A stretch of DNA of 64,000 nucleotides from Pseudomonas peli (GTDB lineage: Bacteria > Pseudomonadota > Gammaproteobacteria > Pseudomonadales > Pseudomonadaceae), in NCBI RefSeq assembly GCF_900099645.1, contig NZ_FMTL01000001.1, positions 124,001 to 188,000 of the forward strand. The letters are read 5' to 3'. The position numbers and the translations under genes were made by a program. The notes under the pieces are model-generated. The model did not search any database, was not told the DNA's origin, and was given only the letters and a program-made list of their open reading frames with translations. Positions 48,644 to 58,709 of the stretch are shown here, piece by piece. Within the stretch, counting starts at the first letter, position 1. Each line of letters opens with the position of its first letter.

Positions 48644-49343
48644 GCAAAACCACCTCAACTGACTGATTAGACGCGCGCTGACCTAGCCAAACGCGCAACT
48701 CGGTGAAACATTCTATTGCCAGCGTTGGCTGACACTCACGCAACGCCTGCAACGGCTGCGCGCCATAACCCACCGCCACACAATCCATGCCAGCGCGCTG
48801 CGCCATCAACAGATCGAAGGATGAGTCACCCACCATCAGCGCCTGACTAGCAGCAACACCACTTTGCGCAAGAATCTCGTGCAACATCAGCGGATCCGGC
48901 TTGCTCGCCGTTTCGTCGGCGCAGCGGCTGTAGTCGAAATAATCCAGCCAGCCACGATCCGCAAGCACGCGCTGCAATCCATGCCGCCCTTTGCCAGTCG
49001 CTACCGCCAGGCGATAACCCTCGGCACGAAACGCCTCCAAACCCTCAGCCACGCCATGGAACAGCGCCGAAGGCTCGGACTCAAGAGCCAGGTAGTTTTC
49101 GCTGTAGCTTTGCCGCAAGTGCTGCGCACGAAGTGCGCCATGCATATCCGGATAAAGACAACGAATCGCCTCAGGCAAACCCAAGCCGATAATGCCGCGC
49201 ACCTGATCATCCGTGCAACGCGGCAACTCACAGGCATCGGCAGCCATATGCATCGCAGTGACAATCCGACCAATGGAATCAACCAACGTGCCATCCCAAT
49301 CGAAAATCAGAAGCTGGTAGCCACGATCCTGACAATCACTCAC
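48633..49343 (-). CDS. HAD-family phosphatase (Gph/phosphoglycolate phosphatase-like)
   Basis: About 236 residues from GTG 49343, which overlaps the rluC stop by 8 bp. HAD motifs: DWDGTLVDS (I), ATGKGR (II), SKPDPLML lysine (III) and [11 protein letters not shown] (IV). The cap domain is the helical type. Dephosphorylates small phosphometabolites; the substrate is not certain. Part of rluC-gph-sppA. Confidence 0.9.
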   Translation of the reverse strand: MSDCQDRGYQLLIFDWDGTLVDSIGRIVTAMHMAADACELPRCTDDQVRGIIGLGLPEAIRCLYPDMHGALRAQHLRQSYSENYLALESEPSALFHGVAEGLEAFRAEGYRLAVATGKGRHGLQRVLADRGWLDYFDYSRCADETASKPDPLMLHEILAQSGVAASQALMVGDSSFDLLMAQRAGMDCVAVGYGAQPLQALRECQPTLAIECFTELRVWLGQRASNQSVEVVLHGR

Positions 49344-50289
49344 TGAGACGCACCATAGTTCGCGCCCACATTTCATCGACCGGCGCTTCAAGCTTGAGTT
49401 GACCACCTTCAGGCAGCGGAACCACCAACTCATAGGCATGCAGAAACAGGCGCTTGCCGCCTAGATCGCGAATTTCCTTGGTGAAATCGTCATCGCCGTA
49501 TTTGCTGTCACCGGCAATGCAGTGCCCTGCATACTGTGTATGCACACGAATCTGATGGGTACGCCCGGTGACCGGCTTTGCCTCGACCAAGGTGGCAAAC
49601 TCGCCGAAGCGGCGCAACACACGGAAGACGGTCAATGCCTCCTTACCCTCAGGATTGACCTCGACCATGCGCTCGCCGGAACGCAGATTGCTCTTCAGCA
49701 GCGGCGCATTAACCTGTTTCTTGGCCGTTGCCCAATGACCGCGCACCAGCGCCATATAGCGCTTATCCACACCATCGCCCCGCAGGGCTTCGTGCAGGTG
49801 ACGCAACATGCTGCGCTTCTTGGCAATCATCAACAGACCGGACGTATCACGATCCAGACGATGCACCAGTTCCAGATCCTTGGCATCCGGACGTAACTGA
49901 CGAAAGGCTTCGATAACTCCGTAATTCAGGCCACTGCCGCCATGCACGGCGATGCCAGCCGGCTTATTCAGCACGATAAGCGCCTTGTCTTCATAGACAA
50001 TTGCAGCCTCAAGACGCTGCAAAAGACCCTGCGCCAACGGCTCGGGCTCATCGCGCTCAGCCAAACGCAGCGGCGGCACGCGAATAATGTCGCCGGCCTG
50101 CAACTTGTACTCAGGCTTGATCCGCCCCTTGTTCACACGCACTTCGCCTTTACGCAAAATCCGGTAAATCAAAGTCTTGGGCACGCCCTTAAGCTGGGTG
50201 CGAAGAAAGTTATCAATGCGCTGGCCGGCAAGTTCCGGCGCAACCTCGAGCAGCTGGACGCCGGAGGTTGGAGGGGAAGGATTTGTCAT
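49336..50289 (-). CDS. rluC: 23S rRNA pseudouridine synthase RluC
   Basis: About 317 residues from ATG 50289. An N-terminal S4 domain ([25 protein letters not shown]) leads to the RluA-type catalytic domain with [11 protein letters not shown] (catalytic Asp) and the late GRTHQIRVH. It modifies positions 955, 2504 and 2580 in E. coli numbering. Divergent from rne, as usual. Confidence 0.95.
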   Translation of the reverse strand: MTNPSPPTSGVQLLEVAPELAGQRIDNFLRTQLKGVPKTLIYRILRKGEVRVNKGRIKPEYKLQAGDIIRVPPLRLAERDEPEPLAQGLLQRLEAAIVYEDKALIVLNKPAGIAVHGGSGLNYGVIEAFRQLRPDAKDLELVHRLDRDTSGLLMIAKKRSMLRHLHEALRGDGVDKRYMALVRGHWATAKKQVNAPLLKSNLRSGERMVEVNPEGKEALTVFRVLRRFGEFATLVEAKPVTGRTHQIRVHTQYAGHCIAGDSKYGDDDFTKEIRDLGGKRLFLHAYELVVPLPEGGQLKLEAPVDEMWARTMVRLSE

Positions 50290-50870
50290 CGCGCAATCAT
50301 AACAATTTTTTATGGAATTGAAGCACTTAATCATTGCTGCTATAGTCGGGAACGCCGCCAAAAGCGGCTTGGTTTGCGGATGATCGCCAAAACTGCCATC
50401 CCCCAACCAACGCAACCCATTTGGGACGTGAGGCCGTCCGACGGGTTATTCAACGAAAGAAAAGCCTCCAAGGCTGTGAATAACTCGGAAATAAAGCCTA
50501 TAAGCCATGATGCGCAACCAGTCCCTTTGGACGGTTGCGGTAATAGTTAACCCGCTGCGGATGTTCGCGAGCGGCACCCGAGTTTCAGCGATACGTGTAG
50601 GGTGGAGATGTACAACTGTTGGTCCGCGTAGCAGCTCGCTTTACCAAGACGCTTCATCTCGTCCGCTACCAACAGCTGATTCCTCCTCCTGACTTAGTGC
50701 TTTCTGTTATCACAGCGAGCAGGAGACGTCCGTCGCGGCCCAGCACAATTGGCTGACCGCCGCTAGACACTGGAACGCTTTACGACCGTTCCTGACGCAC
50801 CTGACACCGACCCCTGAAGTCGTGTGTGCCGAACGCCGCTTCCGCCAGCACCGGAAACCGACGGTACTAC
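50290..50870 (+). promoter_or_regulatory. rne promoter region and long 5' leader
   Basis: 581 bp with no supportable gene. The first 55 bp hold the promoter; the rest is a leader of about 518 nt. Stems seen: GCCGC/GCGGC (50354-50368), GAGATG (50605-50610) with CATCTC (50655-50660), CTGTTGGT (50616-50623) with ACCAACAG (50668-50675), and GGAACG (50772-50777) with CGTTCC (50787-50792). E. coli rne also has a long leader used by RNase E to cut its own mRNA; the same use here is inferred. Confidence 0.7.
50318..50346 (+). promoter_or_regulatory. Sigma-70 promoter of rne
   Basis: -35 TTGAAG (50318-50323), 17-bp spacer, -10 TATAGT (50341-50346). Start expected near 50353, right before the first leader hairpin. 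Confidence 0.7.
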
Positions 50871-53800
50871 ATGAAAAGAATGCTGATTAACGCAACTCAG
50901 CCCGAAGAGTTGCGTGTTGCCCTGGTAGATGGGCAGAAACTCTACGACCTGGACATCGAGTCCGGCGCCCGTGAGCAGAAAAAATCCAACATCTATAAGG
51001 GTAAAATTACCCGTGTAGAGCCCAGCCTCGAAGCTGCCTTCGTCGACTTCGGCTCTGAGCGCCACGGTTTTCTTCCGCTCAAAGAAATCTCCCGCGAATA
51101 TTTCAGCAAGGCCCCAGAAGGTCGCGTCAACATTAAAGACGTGCTCCGGGAAGGCCAGGAAGTCATTGTTCAGGTCGAGAAAGAAGAGCGTGGCAACAAG
51201 GGCGCAGCCCTGACCACCTTTATCAGCCTCGCCGGTCGTTACCTGGTGCTGATGCCGAACAACCCACGTGCTGGTGGTATCTCGCGCCGCATCGAAGGCG
51301 AAGAGCGCAATGAGCTGCGCGAAGCACTGAACGGCCTGGTCGCTCCAAGCGACATGGGCCTGATCGTGCGCACCGCAGGCCTCGGCCGCTCCAGCGAAGA
51401 AATGCAGTGGGACCTCGATTACCTGCTGCAGCTCTGGACCGCGATTAAAGAAGCCTCGCTGGACCGCGCCGCACCTTTCCTGATTTACCAGGAAAGCAAT
51501 GTGATCATCCGCGCCATCCGCGACTACCTGCGCCAGGACATCGGCGAAGTACTGGTCGACAGCATCGAAGCGCAGCAGGAAGCCCTGAGTTTCATCAACC
51601 AGGTGATGCCGCAATACGCCAGTAAGATCAAGCTGTATGAAGACAGCGTGCCGCTGTTCAACCGCTTCCAGATCGAAAGCCAGATCGAAACAGCTTTCCA
51701 GCGTGAAGTGAAATTGCCGTCCGGCGGTTCGATTGTTATCGACCCAACCGAAGCCCTGGTGTCCATCGACATCAACTCGGCACGCGCCACCAAAGGCAGC
51801 GACATCGAAGAAACGGCCCTGCAGACCAACCTGGAAGCGGCTGAAGAAATCGCCCGCCAACTGCGTCTGCGTGACATCGGCGGCCTGATCGTCATCGACT
51901 TTATCGACATGACCCCGGCGAAGAACCAACGCGCCGTGGAAGAAAAAGTCCGTGAAAGCCTGGAAGCTGATCGTGCCCGCGTACAAGTGGGCCGTATCTC
52001 GCGTTTTGGCCTGCTGGAAATGTCGCGCCAGCGCCTGCGTCCATCCCTGGGTGAAAGCAGCGGTATCGTCTGCCCACGCTGCAACGGTCAAGGCATCATC
52101 CGCGACGTTGAATCGCTGTCGCTGGCCATTCTGCGCCTGATCGAAGAAGAAGCCCTGAAAGACCGCACTGCTGAAGTCCGCGCACAAGTGCCAATTCCAG
52201 TTGCCGCCTTCCTGCTCAACGAAAAACGCAACTCGATCACCAAGACCGAGCTGCGCACGCGTGCACGGATCGTGATCATTCCGAATGACCACTTGGAAAC
52301 ACCGCACTTCGAAGTTACGCGCATCCGTGACGACAGCCCTGAAGCGCAATCCACTCAATCGAGCTATGAAATGGCGACTATTGAAGTGGAAGAAGAGAAG
52401 CAGGCTGCGGCAACCCGCACCCTGGTTCGCCAGGAAGCAGCGATCAAGACCGCGCCGCAGCGCACAGCACCAACGCCAGTTGAAGCAGTAGTCACACAGC
52501 CTGTTGCTGCCGCTGAGCCAAGCCTGTTCAAAGGTCTGGTCAAGTCGCTGGTCAGCCTGTTCGCTGGTAAGGAAGAAGAAAAGCCTGCCGTCGTCGAGAA
52601 GAAAACCAGCGAACGCCCACAGCGCAGCGATGAGCGTCGTAACGGTCGCCAACAGAATCGCAACCGCGGTGGTCGCAACAGCGAAGAGCGTAAACCACGT
52701 GAAGACCGCGGTCCTCGTGAAGAGCGCGCACCGCGCGAAGAACGTCAGCCACGCGTTGCTCGTGAAGAACGCGCACCGCGCGAGGAACGTGCGCCACGTG
52801 AAGAACGCAGCCCACGCGACGTTGTAGAAGTTCGTCAGCCGCAGGAAGTGCGCCAATCGCGCCCACCGCGCGAAGAGCGTCAGCCGCGCGACCGCAAGCC
52901 ACGTGAAGAGCGCCAACCGCGCGAACTGCGTGAGCCACTGGATGCCGCACCGGGTGATAGCGCAACGGTCAGCGAAGAAGTCCGTGCCGAACGCCCACAA
53001 CGCGAACCGCGCCAGCCGCGCGCACCGCGTGAAGAGCGCCAGCCGCGAGCTGAACAGGCCGCAGTAGCCGCCGATGAAGAAGTACTGAACGCTGAAGAAG
53101 CGCTGCAGGACGATGAGCAGGAAGGCAGCGAAGGTGGTGATCGCCCACGTCGCCGCTCCCGTGGCCAGCGTCGTCGCAGCAATCGTCGCGAACGCCAGAA
53201 CGATGCCAACGGCAACCCGATCGAAGGCAGCGAGGAAGGCGCAGAAGTATCAACTGATGCCGACTACGCAGTAGTTGCAGCAGCAGTAACCGCCGCCGTT
53301 ATCACTGGTACGGACGAAGCAGCCCAAGCAACCGAAGCAGCACCGGTAATTGTCGAGCAGGAGCAGCCACGCGAAATCGCTGCCGCTGAAGCGCCACAAG
53401 CCACTGTTGAGGCAGTAGGTGTAGAAGCAGTAAGCAGCCCGGTTGTCGAGGTCAGCGAAGCACCTGTATATGCCACCGAAGTCAGCGAAGCTGCACCAGC
53501 AGCTGCTGTTGTAGAGGCGCCCGCCCCGGTTGTAGAGGTTGTTGAAGCACCTGCCGTGGTTACCGCATCCGAGCCGGTTGCCGAAGCTGTAGTAGCTGAA
53601 GTTGCAGCCGCAGAAGCTGCCCCTGTGGTCGCCGTCAGCAGCACCGGTCGCGCACCTAACGATCCGCGCGAAGTGCGTCGTCGTCAGCGTGAAGCCGAGC
53701 GTCTGGCCCGCGAAGCCGCCGAAGCCCCAGCTGCTGCCGTACAGGTTGAAGCTGCTGCACTGGTAGCTGAAGAGCCGGCTGCAGAAGTGGTTGCCGAAGC

Positions 53801-53969
53801 CGCAGTTGAAACTGCAGCCGAAGCACCTGAGAGCATCGAAGCCGTCGAGCCCAAGGCCGAAACCGCCGCGCAAGTAGAAGCAGAAGTAAGCCAGGAGCCG
53901 CAAAGCTCACTGTTTACTGAAGTAGAAGCCGACGCGCAGGATAAAGAAGCGGTCAAACCGCAGGTCTGA
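50871..53969 (+). CDS. rne: Ribonuclease E
   Basis: About 1032 residues (E. coli: 1061). The N-terminal half holds the S1 domain (about 35-120), the catalytic metal residues D300 (SIDINSAR) and D343 (VIDFIDM) and the zinc-link Cys 401/404 in CPRCNGQG. The scaffold half has an amphipathic membrane-binding helix ([13 protein letters not shown], near 551-563), Arg-rich REER-type repeats (about 604-730), an Ala/Val/Glu-rich low-complexity stretch (about 800-920), a conserved NDPREVRR block near 930, and an acidic end. ATG 50871 starts the conserved [14 protein letters not shown]. It cuts mRNA and processes rRNA at the inner membrane in the degradosome. Confidence 0.97.
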   Translation: MKRMLINATQPEELRVALVDGQKLYDLDIESGAREQKKSNIYKGKITRVEPSLEAAFVDFGSERHGFLPLKEISREYFSKAPEGRVNIKDVLREGQEVIVQVEKEERGNKGAALTTFISLAGRYLVLMPNNPRAGGISRRIEGEERNELREALNGLVAPSDMGLIVRTAGLGRSSEEMQWDLDYLLQLWTAIKEASLDRAAPFLIYQESNVIIRAIRDYLRQDIGEVLVDSIEAQQEALSFINQVMPQYASKIKLYEDSVPLFNRFQIESQIETAFQREVKLPSGGSIVIDPTEALVSIDINSARATKGSDIEETALQTNLEAAEEIARQLRLRDIGGLIVIDFIDMTPAKNQRAVEEKVRESLEADRARVQVGRISRFGLLEMSRQRLRPSLGESSGIVCPRCNGQGIIRDVESLSLAILRLIEEEALKDRTAEVRAQVPIPVAAFLLNEKRNSITKTELRTRARIVIIPNDHLETPHFEVTRIRDDSPEAQSTQSSYEMATIEVEEEKQAAATRTLVRQEAAIKTAPQRTAPTPVEAVVTQPVAAAEPSLFKGLVKSLVSLFAGKEEEKPAVVEKKTSERPQRSDERRNGRQQNRNRGGRNSEERKPREDRGPREERAPREERQPRVAREERAPREERAPREERSPRDVVEVRQPQEVRQSRPPREERQPRDRKPREERQPRELREPLDAAPGDSATVSEEVRAERPQREPRQPRAPREERQPRAEQAAVAADEEVLNAEEALQDDEQEGSEGGDRPRRRSRGQRRRSNRRERQNDANGNPIEGSEEGAEVSTDADYAVVAAAVTAAVITGTDEAAQATEAAPVIVEQEQPREIAAAEAPQATVEAVGVEAVSSPVVEVSEAPVYATEVSEAAPAAAVVEAPAPVVEVVEAPAVVTASEPVAEAVVAEVAAAEAAPVVAVSSTGRAPNDPREVRRRQREAERLAREAAEAPAAAVQVEAAALVAEEPAAEVVAEAAVETAAEAPESIEAVEPKAETAAQVEAEVSQEPQSSLFTEVEADAQDKEAVKPQV

Positions 53970-53984
53970 TCCGCTAGGCAATAA

Positions 53985-54012
53985 AAAAGGGGATGCTTCG
54001 GCATCCCCTTTT
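53985..54012. terminator. Intrinsic terminator after rne
   Basis: A 12-bp stem AAAAGGGGATGC / GCATCCCCTTTT with a stable TTCG loop lies 15 bp past the rne stop. Its symmetry lets it serve murB's strand too. Confidence 0.9.
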
Positions 54013-54072
54013 GCGTTCTAGCTTTTATTACAGTGCGGTCAATACTCTGGTCGCAGCCTGCCGCCAAACGCC

Positions 54073-55092
54073 TTACAGCACGTTTGGCTCGATCTCCAAC
54101 TCCACCGCAAAACGCTGGGCGATATCCGCCTGGATACGCTGTGCCAGCCCCAACAACTGCGCCCCCGTGGCGGCGCCGTAATTCACCAGCACCAATGCCT
54201 GCAGACGATGCACACCTGCATCACCCTCACGAAAGCCCTTCCAGCCCGCCCGCTCGATCAACCAGCCCGCGGCCAGCTTGACCTGTCCATCAGCCTGAGC
54301 ATAAGCCACCAGATCGGCATGCTCAGCGCGCAAGCGTTGCGCCAGCTCACTCGATACCAAGGGGTTCTTGAAGAAGCTGCCTGCATTGCCTAGCTCAGCC
54401 GGGTCAGGCAGTTTTTCGCTGCGAATGGCGCAGATGGCCTGGCTGACATCCAGCGCCGTCGGGGCATTGATGCCCTGCTCCGCCAGACGCTGACGCACCG
54501 GACCGTAATCCAGATGCAGCGCAGCCGCGCGGCTCAAGGCAAAGCGCACTCGCAGGATGACCCAGCGCCCGCTTTCTCGTTTGAAAAGGCTATCGCGGTA
54601 GGCAAAGGCGCAGTCCTGCAGAGAAAACTCGCGCAACTCGCCGCTATAACGATCCAGGGCAGTTAACCCGGCAAACAGATCCTTAAGCTCAATACCGTAC
54701 GCACCGATATTCTGTACCGGCGCCGCCCCCACGGTGCCTGGGATCAGGCTGAGGTTTTCCAGGCCGGCAAAGCCCTGCGCCAGCGTCCATTGCACAAACG
54801 GATGCCAGGACTCACCCGCTTCAGCCTCAATCACCACACGCTCGCCGTCATCGCTGAGTACGCGAATACCGCGACTGGCCATACGCAACACCAACGCATC
54901 AACGTCAGCGGTGAGCAGCAGATTGCTGCCACCCCCGAGCAACAACAGCGGCAACTGCTGCGTTTGCGCATAGCTCAGCGCTTCGCGCACCTGCTGATCA
55001 TTCTCAGCCTCGGCAAAATGGCTGGCCTGGGCCTCGACGGCAAAACTGTTATAGAGCTTCAGCGAGACCTGGGTGCGCACCTGCAAGCTCAT
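54073..55092 (-). CDS. murB: UDP-N-acetylenolpyruvoylglucosamine reductase
   Basis: 339 residues, type I MurB. FAD-binding NSFAVEAQA, LLLGGGSNLL, PGTVGAAPVQNIGAYG with Tyr in FAYRDSLFK, and GNAGSFFKNP are present. Makes UDP-MurNAc for peptidoglycan. Its ATG overlaps the ptpA stop by 4 bp. Confidence 0.96.
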   Translation of the reverse strand: MSLQVRTQVSLKLYNSFAVEAQASHFAEAENDQQVREALSYAQTQQLPLLLLGGGSNLLLTADVDALVLRMASRGIRVLSDDGERVVIEAEAGESWHPFVQWTLAQGFAGLENLSLIPGTVGAAPVQNIGAYGIELKDLFAGLTALDRYSGELREFSLQDCAFAYRDSLFKRESGRWVILRVRFALSRAAALHLDYGPVRQRLAEQGINAPTALDVSQAICAIRSEKLPDPAELGNAGSFFKNPLVSSELAQRLRAEHADLVAYAQADGQVKLAAGWLIERAGWKGFREGDAGVHRLQALVLVNYGAATGAQLLGLAQRIQADIAQRFAVELEIEPNVL

Positions 55093-55553
55093 AAGCGCCC
55101 CTTGAGTTCGATAACCAGGGCATCACAGGCCTGCTCGATCAAATCCAGCACCTGGGCAAAACCGGCTTCACCACCGTAATAGGGGTCCGGCACTTCATCC
55201 AGCTCCAACTGATAACGACGCAGAAACAGGTCCAACTCGGCCGCATCATTGCCTGGGCGCAGCTGCTGCAGGTCGTGCAGGTTGCTGTTATCCATGGCCA
55301 GAATCAGGTCAAAGCCGTGAAAATCCGCCGCCTTGACCTGCCGACCGCGCAGCGCAGACAGGTCATAGCCACGCTGCTGCGCAGCCTGACGCGTGCGCAG
55401 ATCCGCCGCCTTGCCCACGTGCCAGTCACCAGTGCCGGCCGAATCGACTTCGACGCGCCCTTCCAGCCCGGCTTCACGCAGCTTGTGGCGCAACACACCT
55501 TCAGCAGTGGGTGAGCGGCAGATATTGCCCAGACAGACAAACAGAACGCGCAT
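55089..55553 (-). CDS. Low-molecular-weight protein tyrosine phosphatase
   Basis: 154 residues. The phosphate loop is at the N-terminus, VCLGNICRSPTAEG (nucleophile Cys, Arg), and the general-acid Asp is in DEVPDPYYGG. Lies between murB and kdsB, overlapping both by a few bases, an order shared with P. aeruginosa. Substrate unknown. Confidence 0.93.
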   Translation of the reverse strand: MRVLFVCLGNICRSPTAEGVLRHKLREAGLEGRVEVDSAGTGDWHVGKAADLRTRQAAQQRGYDLSALRGRQVKAADFHGFDLILAMDNSNLHDLQQLRPGNDAAELDLFLRRYQLELDEVPDPYYGGEAGFAQVLDLIEQACDALVIELKGRL

Positions 55554-56317
55554 CAGGCCCCCAGCAGGCGACGAACCCGCTCCAGGTCTTCCGGTGTGTC
55601 GACACCCGCAGGCGGCGCTTCAAGGGCATCGGCGACATGGATACGCACGCCATGCCAGAGCGCGCGCAGCTGCTCCAGGCACTCGGTGTCTTCCAGCCAG
55701 CACGGGCCCCAGGCGACGAAGTCATGCAGAAACTGCGCACGGTAGGCGTAGATGCCAATGTGACGGCGATATGGCACGCCTGCTGGAAGCTCGTCACGGC
55801 TCTTGGCAAAGGCATCCCGCGCCCAGGCCAGCGGCGCGCGGCTGAAGGTCAAAGCCAGGCCGGTCTTGTCGCTGACCACCTTGACCACGTTGGGGTTGAA
55901 TAGCGCCTGCACATCCTCGATCGGCTCAGCCAGGGTGGCGATGGCCGCCTGCGGATTCGCTGCCAAATTGGCCGCCACCTGATCAATGATCGATGGCGGA
56001 ATCAGCGGCTCATCACCCTGTACGTTGACCACGATGGCGTCAGCAGCCAGACCTAGAGCCGTCGCCACCTCGGCCAGACGGTCGGTGCCTGAATTGTGAT
56101 CGACGCGGGTCAACACCACCTGCGCACCAAAGCCCTGACACGCCTCAACGATGCGCGCATCGTCAGTGGCAACCACCACCTGCTGCGCGCTGCTTTTGCA
56201 CGCCTGTTCCCAGACATGCTGAATCATCGGTTTGCCGGCAATATCCTGCAGCGGCTTGCCCGGCAGGCGGCTGGAAGCGAAACGCGCCGGAATCACAACG
56301 GTAAAGGCAGTGCTCAT
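55553..56317 (-). CDS. kdsB: CMP-KDO synthetase
   Basis: 254 residues. The nucleotidyl-transferase start [19 protein letters not shown], the VQGDEPLI Asp motif and the C-terminal [19 protein letters not shown] are diagnostic. Activates KDO with CTP for lipopolysaccharide core. Directly follows the Trm112-like gene. Confidence 0.96.
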   Translation of the reverse strand: MSTAFTVVIPARFASSRLPGKPLQDIAGKPMIQHVWEQACKSSAQQVVVATDDARIVEACQGFGAQVVLTRVDHNSGTDRLAEVATALGLAADAIVVNVQGDEPLIPPSIIDQVAANLAANPQAAIATLAEPIEDVQALFNPNVVKVVSDKTGLALTFSRAPLAWARDAFAKSRDELPAGVPYRRHIGIYAYRAQFLHDFVAWGPCWLEDTECLEQLRALWHGVRIHVADALEAPPAGVDTPEDLERVRRLLGA

Positions 56318-56503
56318 TTACTTGTCCAGGCGCTCGTCGACGTTGAGGGTGCGGGCTTCGGTTTCCAGCATCACCGGGATGCCATCGCGCACTGGGAAAG
56401 CCAGTGCGTCGGCCTTGCAGATCAACTCGCTCTTGTCAGCGGCGGGCTTCAGCGGGCCCTTGCACAGTGGGCAGGCGAGAATGTCGAGTAGTTTCGGGTC
56501 CAT
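56318..56503 (-). CDS. Trm112-family (YcaR) zinc-ribbon protein
   Basis: 61 residues from ATG 56503, with AAGGA upstream. Starts [17 protein letters not shown], with CxxC, and ends in [11 protein letters not shown]. Only one CxxC plus a lone later Cys is present. Such proteins can stabilise methyltransferases; in bacteria they sit beside kdsB and lpxK. Role here unknown. Confidence 0.9.
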   Translation of the reverse strand: MDPKLLDILACPLCKGPLKPAADKSELICKADALAFPVRDGIPVMLETEARTLNVDERLDK

Positions 56504-56564
56504 GGGAGATCCTTGAGAGGAAGCAGCTGCTAGGGCGGATGAGGCCGCCGAATGATCAGAACAG

Positions 56565-57566
56565 TCAGGCGCGCGGCACAAGACGCTGCAATTGCTGATC
56601 AAACCAAGCGACAAACGCGGCCGAAGGCTCGGCATCCACCGCCAGGTACCACCAATCGTCAGCCGCAAAGGCACGGCACTTGACCGCATCCTTTTCCGTC
56701 ATCAGCACCGGCAGCGCCGGACTGAAACTCAGCAGCTCGGCACTGTACGGCGCATGGTCGGCAAAGGCATGCGCGACAGGCCGCCAGTGTAGCCCTTCGA
56801 GTGTATTGAAGAAACGCTGCGGGTTGCCAATACCGGCGACCGCATGCAGGGCCTGACCGGCCGGGAAGTGACTGAGCGGATGCTGCTCGCCACTGCGCAG
56901 GTTGACCAAGGTGCGTGGCTGCAGGGTAAAGCCGTAGCCATCCTGCGGATCGCTGGACGCGCCGTTATACAGCAGCGCATCCACGCTCTGCAGACGCTCG
57001 ACCGGCTCACGTAGCGGGCCGGCAGGCAGGCAATGGCGATTGCCCAAGCCGCGCGCGGCATCGATCAGCACCAGTTCGAGATCTCGGGCCAGGCGGTAGT
57101 GCTGCAGGCCGTCGTCACTGAGGATCAGGTCCAGCGGTTCGGACGCTAGCAAGGCCGCCACAGCGCTTCCACGATCAGGATCAATCATCAGCGGCACGCC
57201 GCTGCGTTGCACAATCAGCAGCGGCTCATCGCCTGCCACGCTGGCCGCCTGATCGGCCTGTACGCGCCAGGGCAGCTGCGGCGGCTGCGCACCATAACCA
57301 CGACTGACCACACCGACGCGCAAACCTTGGCAGCGGCAATGCTCAATCAGCCAGAGAATCATCGGGGTTTTGCCGGTGCCGCCTACAGTGATATTGCCGA
57401 CCACCACCACCGGCACGGGAGCACGGTAGATCTCGCCCTCACCGGCCATAAAACGCGCACGCTTACGCTGTACCACCGCGCGATACAGCCACTCCAACGG
57501 ACGCAGCAGGCCCAGCGCCGGATGACCGGCGTACCAGGCAGCAGTGAGGCGTGCGGACAGGCTCAT
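56565..57566 (-). CDS. lpxK: Tetraacyldisaccharide 4'-kinase
   Basis: 333 residues. An N-terminal membrane-associated helix ([14 protein letters not shown]) is followed by the P-loop [14 protein letters not shown] and [11 protein letters not shown]. Phosphorylates the lipid A precursor at 4'. Lies 13 bp after exbD. Confidence 0.95.
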   Translation of the reverse strand: MSLSARLTAAWYAGHPALGLLRPLEWLYRAVVQRKRARFMAGEGEIYRAPVPVVVVGNITVGGTGKTPMILWLIEHCRCQGLRVGVVSRGYGAQPPQLPWRVQADQAASVAGDEPLLIVQRSGVPLMIDPDRGSAVAALLASEPLDLILSDDGLQHYRLARDLELVLIDAARGLGNRHCLPAGPLREPVERLQSVDALLYNGASSDPQDGYGFTLQPRTLVNLRSGEQHPLSHFPAGQALHAVAGIGNPQRFFNTLEGLHWRPVAHAFADHAPYSAELLSFSPALPVLMTEKDAVKCRAFAADDWWYLAVDAEPSAAFVAWFDQQLQRLVPRA

Positions 57567-57579
57567 CAGTGGGCAACCC

Positions 57580-58008
57580 TCAAGGCGCGGCTTGCGCCTC
57601 GATGGTGGTCATGCGCAGATGGGCAAAACCCAGTTTGCCGGCCGCATCCATGGCGGTAATCACCGCCTGATGCTGGGCCTTGGCATCGGCACTGATGATC
57701 AGCGGCAGGCTGTTATCACCTTCCGATTCTTTCTGCAGCGCTGCCATCAGGCTTTCCAGATCGCTTTTCAGCAACTGTTTGGCATTCAGCGAGTAGCTGC
57801 CGTCAGCGGCAATCAGGATTTCCAGCTGCTTGAGTTCAGTTTGCTCGGGCGGCGTGCCAGTGGCCGCCTCCGGCAGATCGACCTTGAGCTGGGTCTCACG
57901 GGTAAAGGTGGTGGTGACCACGAAGAACAGCAACAGGATAAACACCACGTCGATCAACGAGGCCAGGTTGATCTCGACGTTCTCCCGCGGTTTGCGCCGG
58001 AATTTCAC
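57580..58008 (-). CDS. exbD: ExbD/TolR-family biopolymer transport protein
   Basis: 142 residues from GTG 58008. One N-terminal membrane segment ([23 protein letters not shown]) contains the key Asp, followed by a periplasmic domain. Works with the ExbB-type protein as a proton-driven motor. The GTG overlaps the exbB stop. No TonB gene lies nearby; the lpxK linkage is the usual one, and the partner is unknown. Confidence 0.9.
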   Translation of the reverse strand: MKFRRKPRENVEINLASLIDVVFILLLFFVVTTTFTRETQLKVDLPEAATGTPPEQTELKQLEILIAADGSYSLNAKQLLKSDLESLMAALQKESEGDNSLPLIISADAKAQHQAVITAMDAAGKLGFAHLRMTTIEAQAAP

Positions 58009-58637
58009 GCCTTGTCCTCGCCCATGTCGACGTCACGATCGCCCTGCACCACTTCCACCAGGCGAATCGCCTCCTGCTCCATGCCGACCACCAGCTCATC
58101 GACGCGGCGCTGCAGGTAACGGTGGAAGAACAGTGCCGGAATGGCCACCATCAGACCCGCCGCCGTCGTGATCAGCGCCTTGGAAATACCGCCGGCGAGC
58201 AAGGACGCATTGGCCATGCCCGAGCCCATAAAGGAGCTGAAGATTTCGATCATGCCCAGCACCGTACCAAGCAAACCCAGCAGCGGCGCGATACCAGCAA
58301 TGGTGCCCAGGGCATTCAGGTAGCGCTCCAGATCATGAATGACCCGTCCGGCAGCTTCTTGGATGCACTCCTTCATGATCTCGCGACCATGTTTGGAGTT
58401 GGCTAGGCCGGCAGCAAGAATCTGCCCCAACGGCGAGTTGGCGCGCAGCTCCTTGAGCTTCTGGTTATTGAGTTTCTTATCCTTGATCCACTTCCACACC
58501 TGACCGAGCAGGTTGGGTGGGGTGATGCGGCTCGGCCGCAACGTCCACAGGCGCTCGGCAATGATGCCGGCCGCAGCGATAGAACACAGAATGATCGGCA
58601 GCATCATCCAGCCGCCAGCTTTAACCAGTTCCCACAC
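58005..58637 (-). CDS. exbB: ExbB/TolQ/MotA-family proton channel protein
   Basis: 210 residues from GTG 58637 (AGGGG upstream). Three membrane segments: WMMLPIILCSIAAAGIIAERL, then APLLGLLGTVLGMIEIF and ISKALITTAAGLMVAIPALFF, the pattern of ExbB. Forms the stator with ExbD. First of the exbB-exbD-lpxK-trm112-kdsB-ptpA-murB run. Confidence 0.9.
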   Translation of the reverse strand: MWELVKAGGWMMLPIILCSIAAAGIIAERLWTLRPSRITPPNLLGQVWKWIKDKKLNNQKLKELRANSPLGQILAAGLANSKHGREIMKECIQEAAGRVIHDLERYLNALGTIAGIAPLLGLLGTVLGMIEIFSSFMGSGMANASLLAGGISKALITTAAGLMVAIPALFFHRYLQRRVDELVVGMEQEAIRLVEVVQGDRDVDMGEDKA

Positions 58638-58709
58638 GGTGGCAGATCCCCTTCACAAAAGTGGCGCCACTCTAGCATAGGGTCGCGGCCTCGCCGACCG
58701 CCGCCGTTC

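Noticed and set aside
50763-53000. A 745-codon open frame on the minus strand opposite rne
   Set aside because: It is the mirror of the rne reading frame, rich in Phe, Ala and Trp runs, with no domain, ribosome site or neighbour logic. The rne frame carries all conserved motifs.
52680-53000. The repeated pattern as a CRISPR or mobile repeat
   Set aside because: Repeats are in frame, lack spacers of constant length and encode the Arg-rich RNase E scaffold.
53250-53903. A 217-codon frame opposite the end of rne, rich in Gly, Phe, Cys and Asn
   Set aside because: Composition reflects the complement of the Ala/Glu/Val-rich RNase E tail; no start signal or similarity.
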